Part shown: positions 1 through 4,261 of the stretch, one piece after another | How positions within the stretch are numbered: the stretch's first letter is position 1 | Layout: the number at the start of each line of letters is the position of its first letter | DNA from: Pseudomonadota bacterium | GTDB taxonomy: Bacteria > Myxococcota > Bradymonadia > UBA4248 | Assembly (NCBI GenBank): GCA_017629415.1 | Contig: JAGBXG010000280.1 | Location: 1 to 6,751, forward strand | Length of the DNA stretch: 6,751 bases | Direction of reading: 5' to 3' | Made by a program: the position numbers and the translations under genes | Notes under the pieces: generated by a model | What the model was told of the DNA's origin: nothing | The model's input: the letters and a program-made list of their open reading frames with translations, nothing else | Database searches by the model: none

Positions 1-323
1 CTCCGCCCCAAACCCCGCCAAGGGGCTGAGCCCCTTGGAACCTGCAATGAATTTGACGTTTTTGTGAATGAGCCGGGTACTGATAACACTCGTTTTTTTG
101 GAAAAATCGGGACCCGCTCCCCCATTTTTCGTCCCCGCGACATACCACTTCGTAAGTCTTTTGTGACTTTGCGTACGCCGTGGATCTTGCATCCGGCTGA
201 TGAATAAGTTCAAGTTATTTTGGCTTAAAATTTGTTCGAAATGTTCAAAGTCTGTATTGAGGTGTGTATTGCAACACCGACGCGACGTATCATATTTCGA
301 TTTCGGTAAAGTTTGAGGAAAAG
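1..323. other. Non-coding stretch upstream of the first lipoprotein gene
   Basis: No credible gene is seen on either strand. The left end holds a GC-rich palindrome (listed separately). The remainder is AT-richer towards the lipoprotein start. A TTGACG at 53-58 resembles a -35 box, but no matching -10 lies at 16-18 bp. TAAAAT at 226-231 resembles a -10 without a good -35. The promoter of the lipoprotein gene probably lies here, but I cannot fix it. Confidence 0.5.
18..38. repeat. Perfect GC-rich palindrome, 9-bp stem with 3-nt loop
   Basis: CCAAGGGGC (18-26) pairs perfectly with GCCCCTTGG (30-38) around a TGA loop. No T-run follows, so it is not a typical intrinsic terminator. The same plan (9-bp perfect stem, G-tract to C-tract, 3-nt loop) occurs again at 3319-3339. 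This suggests a dispersed palindromic repeat of the REP-like kind. The call of a repeat family is an inference from two copies. Confidence 0.6.
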
Positions 324-1304
324 ATGAAAAAATCAGTTTTGCTGATAATTGCTTTATTTGTTTCATCCTTTGTATGTGGATGTGGTACGCGTTTGTATGT
401 CATGAATTATCCTGCTTTTTTTACGGACGACAGCACTTATTCGTCGATTGCGGTAGCTCCCGTTCAAAATGATTATGAATATGGCCGATGGACAAATCGT
501 GTGAATCGCGAGTTGGTTTATGGTTATATGAATAATGGATATTATGCGGTTTATGATAACACGGGTGGTGGCAATGCTATGGGGGATTTGGAAGTTTTCA
601 CGACTATCGCTAATTATGGTGAAAATCGTGATGAACGCATCGATACACGTACGGAGACCAGAAAAATTTACAAGTTGGATGGAAATGGTAACCGTGTGCA
701 TGATGCAAATGGGAATCCCATTGTCGAGCGTGTGGAAAATCATGAGGTGAAATATAAAGTCTTTGAACGGACTTCATATGCTAATCTTTCTGTGGTCGTT
801 TTAGAAAGTGCATCTGGGACAACGCTTTATGATAAAGTCATCGGCGGTTCTTGTTATGAAGAGAGTCCCAATCCTCGCCAGTTTTCCCCCGTTCCAGAGG
901 CGCGTTGGTGTGCTTTGAGTGATGCTGTTTCAAGCGTGGTTTACCAAACCAGTCCGACTTCGGACGTGATTGTGGTGGATGATGACGATGTCCTGGCCAT
1001 TCATCGCTATGATGCAGAAGATGGCTGGGTAGATGATTCAGATATTGCCCCTGATGGCACGTTCAGACTTTCTGTTGCGTTTCCCAATGCAGCACTTTAC
1101 AACACATTTGGCATCGATATTGTTTCTGGGGAAAATAATGATATCCTGATTCAGGAAAAGGTTTACTGGGAGGGAAATACATTCCAGTTTGAGTATAAAA
1201 TGGCAGACTTGATTGCGAAATCCGGCGGTATGCCTGAATATAAAGTCCGAATTTGGAATGCTGGTCGTGTCGCCATTGAAAAAGAGATTGAGGTCGATCA
1301 ATAA
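324..1304 (+). CDS. Secreted lipoprotein of unknown function (paralogue 1)
   Basis: This encodes a 326-aa protein. The start at 324 is chosen because GAGG at 315-318 lies 5 nt upstream and the product then opens with a textbook lipoprotein signal: MKK, a hydrophobic run, and lipobox VCGC with C20 as the likely lipidated residue. A longer in-frame GTG start at 264 would place 20 unsuitable residues before the signal. The mature protein has a YPAFF segment (29-33), then SSIAVAPV (40-47), which resembles the first strand of TolB/CsgG/LptE-like periplasmic lipoprotein domains. A beta-rich middle follows, with an Asp/Gly/Asn-rich hairpin (118-132). Two cysteines, C177 and C196, are probably disulfide-bonded. 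The C-terminal region looks like a small beta domain. It is about 17 residues shorter than the downstream paralogue, partly from a deletion near residue 84-88. Outer-membrane anchoring is likely; the molecular role is unknown. The family resemblance is by strand pattern only. Confidence 0.88.
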   Translation: MKKSVLLIIALFVSSFVCGCGTRLYVMNYPAFFTDDSTYSSIAVAPVQNDYEYGRWTNRVNRELVYGYMNNGYYAVYDNTGGGNAMGDLEVFTTIANYGENRDERIDTRTETRKIYKLDGNGNRVHDANGNPIVERVENHEVKYKVFERTSYANLSVVVLESASGTTLYDKVIGGSCYEESPNPRQFSPVPEARWCALSDAVSSVVYQTSPTSDVIVVDDDDVLAIHRYDAEDGWVDDSDIAPDGTFRLSVAFPNAALYNTFGIDIVSGENNDILIQEKVYWEGNTFQFEYKMADLIAKSGGMPEYKVRIWNAGRVAIEKEIEVDQ

Positions 1305-1321
1305 ATCTGGAATGTTTTTGA

Positions 1322-1339
1322 GGTTTTCATCGGAAAACC
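1322..1339 (+). other. Hairpin between the two lipoprotein genes
   Basis: GGTTTTC (1322-1328) pairs perfectly with GAAAACC (1333-1339) around ATCG. No T-run follows, so termination is unlikely. It lies just upstream of a GGGGAGAGG purine tract and could shield that site or protect a processed mRNA end. The function is inferred only. Confidence 0.4.
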
Positions 1340-1349
1340 GGGGAGAGGC

Positions 1350-1421
1350 ATGAGCTTTGATACATCAGAGCATGACAACCGATTTCAAGGCATTTCAATG
1401 AAATTCAGTTTTGACAAATAA
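1350..1421 (+). CDS. Possible 23-aa small ORF between the lipoprotein genes
   Basis: The ORF starts at ATG 1350 directly after a purine-rich Shine-Dalgarno-like tract, GGGGAGAGG (1340-1348). Its TAA stop (1419-1421) shares its last base with the AGGAG ribosome-binding site (1421-1425) of the next lipoprotein gene. The 23-residue product is hydrophilic with several Phe and Asp residues, no signal peptide and no recognised family. The placement would suit translational coupling or a leader peptide for paralogue 2. An ORF this short can arise by chance, so the call is tentative. Confidence 0.27.
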   Translation: MSFDTSEHDNRFQGISMKFSFDK

Positions 1422-1430
1422 GGAGTTGCG

Positions 1431-2462
1431 ATGAACGGTTTTAAACGCATGGTTGGATGTGGATTGTTTTCTTTGACAGCATGTTTGGGGATGGGATGCT
1501 CAACACCGAATTATGCGCATTTTGATTTGATTTATTACCCGACATTTTTTTCTGACAATGCGACGTATTCCTCGATTGCAGTTGCGCCGGTAGAAAATAC
1601 GGTGGAACGTGGACAGTATACACGTCAGTTGAACAGTGATTTGGTTCAAGGTTATGTGAATAATAATTCTTATAAAGTTTATAATTATACGAATGAACGC
1701 ATGCGTGATAATCAATTGATTGCTCATTTGCGCGAAAAGGGTGATGTCGATCTCGTTTTATTCAGTTCGGTTGTTAATTATGGTGAAGAACGAAGTGATC
1801 GCGTAGATACACGTTATGAAACCGAAACGGTATATCGCCTGGATGCCGAAGGTAATAAAGTTTATGATGAAAATGGCAGGGCTATCATTGAACGCACTAT
1901 TGAGCATGCTATCAATTATAAAGTTTATGAACGTACGGCTTATGCCTCTATGTCAGTGCAGCTGGTTGAAGTCGCTTCGGGGAATTCTGTCTGGACAGAC
2001 ACGCGCAATAAAAGCTGCTATGAGGAAGTACAAAATCCGCGCAATTTCTCCTCAGCTGGCGAAGCACGGTGGTGTGCTTTTGATAAGGTGACATCAGACA
2101 TCGTTTATCAGACAAGTCCGACGAGTAAACGCGTGAACTGGGAGGACAAAGATGCCGTTGGTATTCAGCGATATGACGACGATGGTTGGGAAGAAGAAAC
2201 AGATATTCCCATTAATGAAGAAGTCAGGCTTGTATTTTGGTTTCCCAGTGAAGCCAAGCACAATACTTTTTCATTTGATATTATAGCGGCTGAAAGCCAA
2301 AAGAAGCTTGCAGGTGATACGATGTATTATGAAGGCAAAAGCTTTGTCTATAAATACAAGATGTCTGAACTCGTCAATCTTGCGGGCGGCGAACAAGAGT
2401 TTAAAGTTCGCTTGTGGGATCACAAAGGCCTAGTTGTCGCTAGAGATTTTGAAGTGGATTAA
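1431..2462 (+). CDS. Secreted lipoprotein of unknown function (paralogue 2)
   Basis: This encodes a 343-aa protein. AGGAG at 1421-1425 lies 5 nt before the ATG. The N-terminus carries basic residues, a short hydrophobic run and a lipobox LTAC (C18), with a second candidate cysteine at C23, so it is predicted to be an exported lipoprotein. It is clearly homologous to the gene upstream along its whole length. Shared blocks include YPxFF (36-40), TYSSIAVAPV (45-54), a VNYGEE-type block (115-120), the D/G/N-rich hairpin (138-152), SCYEE with C196, EARWC with C215, and YQTSPTS (226-232). The two cysteines are 19 residues apart in both paralogues. Relative to paralogue 1 it keeps about a dozen extra residues around 90-104 ahead of a DLVLFSSVVNYG strand, where CsgG/TolB-like domains often have their second strand. 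The tandem copies point to a local duplication. An intrinsic terminator follows. The function is not known. Confidence 0.93.
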   Translation: MNGFKRMVGCGLFSLTACLGMGCSTPNYAHFDLIYYPTFFSDNATYSSIAVAPVENTVERGQYTRQLNSDLVQGYVNNNSYKVYNYTNERMRDNQLIAHLREKGDVDLVLFSSVVNYGEERSDRVDTRYETETVYRLDAEGNKVYDENGRAIIERTIEHAINYKVYERTAYASMSVQLVEVASGNSVWTDTRNKSCYEEVQNPRNFSSAGEARWCAFDKVTSDIVYQTSPTSKRVNWEDKDAVGIQRYDDDGWEEETDIPINEEVRLVFWFPSEAKHNTFSFDIIAAESQKKLAGDTMYYEGKSFVYKYKMSELVNLAGGEQEFKVRLWDHKGLVVARDFEVD

Positions 2463-2502
2463 TACCCTTTAAGATTGTGTCAAGGTTTTAAAAAATTTCC
2501 AT

Positions 2503-2539
2503 GCGTGGTGATATGAAAAATGATCATCACGCTTTTTTT
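2503..2539 (+). terminator. Intrinsic terminator after the lipoprotein pair
   Basis: GCGTGGTGAT (2503-2512) pairs with ATCATCACGC (2523-2532), 10 bp with one G-T wobble and a 10-nt loop. Seven Ts follow at 2533-2539. It lies 40 bp after the stop of paralogue 2 and closes that unit before engB. Confidence 0.88.
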
Positions 2540-2582
2540 GTTTGTAATATGCATAAATGACGTAAACTGCAGGCGGGTTTTG

Positions 2583-2625
2583 CAGCAATTCTGCTGTGAC
2601 AGACGCCGTTTGGCGAAATGCCAAA
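2583..2625 (+). other. Two small hairpins in the region ahead of engB
   Basis: CAGCA (2583-2587) pairs with TGCTG (2592-2596), and TTTGGC (2609-2614) pairs with GCCAAA (2620-2625) around GAAAT. Both lie 30-75 bp upstream of the engB start, probably inside its untranslated leader. No T-run follows either, so attenuation is not indicated. I see no convincing promoter between the terminator and these stems. Confidence 0.3.
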
Positions 2626-2656
2626 TGTTTTGGATTTCCATTTTTGAGTATTTGTC

Positions 2657-3289
2657 ATGCTAGATTATCGAAAAATGAAATTTGTTACGAGTGCGGCCTC
2701 GTATAAGCAGTATCCGACAACGCAATTTCCTGAGGTTGCGATTGTGGGTCGTTCTAATGTTGGTAAGTCGTCTCTTCTCAACATGCTTTGTGAGCAGAAA
2801 AATTTGGCCAGGGTGAGTAAAACCCCAGGACGTACTCAATTGATTAATTTTTTTTCCATTGAAGAACGTGCCTATCTTGTGGATTTGCCGGGTTATGGTT
2901 ATGCAGATGTCCCCGAAAATGTTCAAAAACAATGGGATACGATGATGCACGATTATTTGGCGCATCGTGAGCAGCTTTTGGGCTTGCTTCTGTTACTGGA
3001 CATTCGGCGCAATCCGTCCGAACACGATATGATGATGTTCGAATGGTGTATGGAACGTGAGTTGCCTGTATTGATTGTGTTAACCAAAACTGACAAAGTC
3101 GGCAAAAATGAGGCTTATAACGCCACTCATAAGCTTGCTAAACTGTTTGAAACGACTCCCAAGCAGTTTATTTCGACTTCGGCATTGAAGAAGACCGGCA
3201 TACCTGCACTTCGTGAATCTTTGAATGATCTTTTTGATGATTATTTTGATATCAAACGTGAGATTGATATTGTGATGGAGCAAACCTGA
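2657..3289 (+). CDS. engB: EngB/YsxC/YihA ribosome-biogenesis GTPase
   Basis: This is a 210-aa cytoplasmic TRAFAC-class GTPase required in many bacteria for assembly of the large ribosomal subunit. All G motifs are visible: G1 GRSNVGKS (31-38), the G2 region KTPGRTQ (55-61), G3 DLPG (76-79) followed by YGYA, G4 TKTD (143-146), and G5 STSALKKTG (173-181). The N-terminal FVTSAASYKQYP segment and the total length match the family, which supports the ATG at 2657. Its ribosome-binding site is poor, at best GAG at 2646-2648, which suggests modest translation. The stop TGA is followed at once by an in-frame TAG. It lies 118 bp beyond the lipoprotein terminator and is probably transcribed separately from the lipoproteins. 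The function is assigned from motif conservation and is secure. Confidence 0.97.
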   Translation: MLDYRKMKFVTSAASYKQYPTTQFPEVAIVGRSNVGKSSLLNMLCEQKNLARVSKTPGRTQLINFFSIEERAYLVDLPGYGYADVPENVQKQWDTMMHDYLAHREQLLGLLLLLDIRRNPSEHDMMMFEWCMERELPVLIVLTKTDKVGKNEAYNATHKLAKLFETTPKQFISTSALKKTGIPALRESLNDLFDDYFDIKREIDIVMEQT

Positions 3290-3318
3290 TAGCTATGATG
3301 CAAGCAAAGGAGTTTGGA

Positions 3319-3339
3319 GCAGGGGGCCAAGCCCCCTGC
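3319..3339. repeat. Perfect GC-rich palindrome, 9-bp stem with CAA loop
   Basis: GCAGGGGGC (3319-3327) pairs perfectly with GCCCCCTGC (3331-3339) around CAA. It lies 30 bp after the engB stop and has no T-run. It has the same architecture as the palindrome at 18-38 and stands at the left edge of the larger folded element at 3345-3480. Confidence 0.65.
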
Positions 3340-3344
3340 GTCGC

Positions 3345-3480
3345 TATTTGCGCGGCGTATGTCGCGAAGCAGAATAGTCGCGCAACGCACGGCGTATGGC
3401 GCCCTAATGGGGCGTCATAGTCGTGCGCAAATACGCGCCTACCCCCGATGCGTGGCTTCGCCCCGCAACGCCCCATTAGG
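3345..3480. repeat. Nested inverted-repeat element downstream of engB
   Basis: This is a GC-rich block with several layers of complementarity. The core is a long hairpin, 3386-3404 with 3410-3427: CGCACGGC plus TATGGCGCCC against GGGCGTCATA plus GTCGTGCG, with one bulged G, two wobbles and loop TAATG. Outside it CGCG pairs with CGCG (3379-3382/3434-3437) and GCGAAGC with GCTTCGC (3364-3370/3455-3461). The outermost layer is TTGCG with CGCAA (3348-3352/3464-3468). Competing pairings also exist: CCTAATGGGGCGT (3403-3415) is the exact reverse complement of 3468-3480, and TATTTGCGC (3345-3353) of 3425-3433. Such density is not expected by chance. It could be a palindromic dispersed repeat, a MITE-like insertion, or an mRNA-stabilising structure behind engB. 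Short ORFs across it are shadows of the repeat. Confidence 0.65.
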
Positions 3481-3528
3481 TATTCTCGTGATTGATATGC
3501 ATATACCGCTTATCGTTTTGGAAAACAC

Positions 3529-3557
3529 TTGACGGTGTGTATTCATCATGCTAAAAG
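3529..3557 (+). promoter_or_regulatory. Sigma70-type promoter of the zinc-ribbon/rpsR unit
   Basis: The -35 TTGACG (3529-3534) and -10 TAAAAG (3552-3557) are separated by exactly 17 bp. The bases right after the -10 are CCGCGCG, a GC-rich discriminator. Such discriminators are known at stable-RNA and r-protein promoters repressed by ppGpp/DksA in proteobacteria. Start of transcription is predicted near 3563-3566, which gives a leader of about 100 nt. Stringent control is an inference from the discriminator only. Confidence 0.6.
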
Positions 3558-3564
3558 CCGCGCG

Positions 3565-3650
3565 CCTCAATTTGGGCGACTGCATCCGGGCGGTTTCCCG
3601 TGAGTTCAGACAGGGGTCTGGATGTCCATAATGTGAGGTTGTTACCAACC
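3565..3650 (+). promoter_or_regulatory. Structured mRNA leader of the zinc-ribbon/rpsR unit
   Basis: The leader can form a branched fold. CCTCA (3565-3569) pairs with TGAGG (3634-3638), GCATCC (3582-3587) with GGATGT (3620-3625), and inside these are hairpins GGG/CCC (3588-3590/3597-3599) and CAGAC/GTCTG (3607-3611/3616-3620). A separate perfect hairpin, GGTTG/CAACC (3637-3641/3646-3650) with loop TTAC, ends just before the Shine-Dalgarno and shares GG 3637-3638 with the outer stem, so the two cannot form fully together. This is the sort of layout seen in r-protein autoregulatory leaders. It is read by eye, without energy calculation, and ligand binding is unproven. Confidence 0.4.
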
Positions 3651-3667
3651 GGAAAGAGGATTTTCAA

Positions 3668-3856
3668 ATGGCTGCCAAAAGACCAGCTAAAATTTCAACG
3701 ACAAAGAAAGTCGTGTACAAGAAGAAATGCCCCGCCTGCATGGCCAAAGGCATGGAAACAGATATGGGCATCATTAAGATGGTCCGTCATTCTAAACCGA
3801 GCGGAATGTTTTGGGTTTGCCCGAAATGTGCTGCTGAAGTTCCGACCAAAATGTAA
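3668..3856 (+). CDS. Small CxxC/CxxC zinc-ribbon protein next to rpsR
   Basis: This is a 62-aa basic protein. AAGAGGA (3654-3660) lies 7 nt before ATG 3668, a strong ribosome-binding site. The N-terminus is Lys-rich (about residues 4-20). Two cysteine knuckles follow, CPAC (C21, C24) and CPKC (C51, C54), the classic spacing of a four-Cys zinc ribbon. Between them the pattern [14 protein letters not shown] recalls the zinc ribbons at the C-terminus of topoisomerase I, though it is a stand-alone protein here. It is not bL32, bL33 or bL36 as I know them: the cysteine spacing and flanking motifs differ. It is co-transcribed with rpsR, only 17 nt upstream of it. That, plus its charge and size, suggests an RNA- or ribosome-associated role, but this is inference. 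A longer overlapping ORF in another frame (3600-3905) is a shadow, since the cysteine motifs and ribosome-binding site belong to this frame. Confidence 0.85.
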   Translation: MAAKRPAKISTTKKVVYKKKCPACMAKGMETDMGIIKMVRHSKPSGMFWVCPKCAAEVPTKM

Positions 3857-3873
3857 TCAGGGAGAGTTTAGAG

Positions 3874-4146
3874 ATGGATACCAATACAAACGCCAATTCT
3901 GTTAGCCGTGCTGCTGCTCGCGGTGGTTTCCGCCGTGCAAAACGCAAAGCCTGCCCCTTCAAATCTGATGCTTCTTTGTCAATCGATTACAAAGACGTTC
4001 AGCTTCTCAAGCGTTTCCTCTCCCCGCGCGGTAAGATTCTTCCTTCGCGCATTACTGGTGTTTCAGCCCGTTTCCAGCGTAAACTTGCTCGCGCTATCAA
4101 ACGTGCTCGTCACATTGCGCTTCTGCCCTATCAGGCTGAAGATTAA
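3874..4146 (+). CDS. rpsR: Small ribosomal subunit protein bS18
   Basis: This is a 90-aa protein of the 30S platform that pairs with bS6 and contacts 16S rRNA and the Shine-Dalgarno region. The conserved S18 core is intact: [19 protein letters not shown] (37-55), LPSRITG (56-62), and [21 protein letters not shown] (66-86), broken here only as short motifs. A basic N-terminal tail with [14 protein letters not shown] (17-29) precedes it. Only one cysteine (C27) is present, so it is the zinc-free form. AGGGAGAG (3859-3866) stands 7 nt before the ATG. Many genomes keep rpsR between rpsF (ssb or priB) and rplI; here neither rpsF nor rplI is adjacent, and the partner gene is the zinc-ribbon protein upstream. 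It ends in a strong terminator. Confidence 0.98.
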   Translation: MDTNTNANSVSRAAARGGFRRAKRKACPFKSDASLSIDYKDVQLLKRFLSPRGKILPSRITGVSARFQRKLARAIKRARHIALLPYQAED

Positions 4147-4185
4147 TATCACTGCCCTTCTAAAAGGGAGGATATAAAGCTTAAT

Positions 4186-4221
4186 AAGCTGCATTCCTGT
4201 ATAAGGATTGCAGCTTTTTTT
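4186..4221 (+). terminator. Intrinsic terminator after rpsR
   Basis: AAGCTGCA (4186-4193) pairs with TGCAGCTT (4209-4216). After one T-T mismatch, four further pairs (4195-4198 with 4204-4207) extend the stem around a GTATA loop. A run of seven Ts covers 4215-4221. It separates rpsR from the convergent minus-strand gene. On the minus strand the stem is not followed by a good T-run, so it is probably one-directional. Confidence 0.85.
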
Positions 4222-4261
4222 GTTTTTACAGAATGTGACTGTGTATTCCTTGGTGGGCCTT

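Noticed and set aside
241..309. 22-codon ORF upstream of lipoprotein paralogue 1
   Set aside because: There is no ribosome-binding site and no pattern beyond chance.
264..323. Longer GTG start for lipoprotein paralogue 1
   Set aside because: It would put 20 polar residues before a perfect MKK signal peptide, and the GAGG at 259-262 is only 1 nt from that GTG. The ATG at 324 has a correctly spaced site.
1411..1416. TTGACA as a -35 box before lipoprotein paralogue 2
   Set aside because: It is only 20 bp from the ATG, so the start of transcription would fall inside the gene.
3345..3480. Integron attC site
   Set aside because: The size and imperfect palindrome are similar, but the paired RYYYAAC/GTTRRRY end boxes are missing and no integrase or cassette is present.
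3600..3905. 101-codon ORF overlapping the zinc-ribbon gene and rpsR start
   Set aside because: It is out of frame with both genes, and its own sequence lacks motifs; the cysteine knuckles and ribosome-binding site belong to the 3668 frame.
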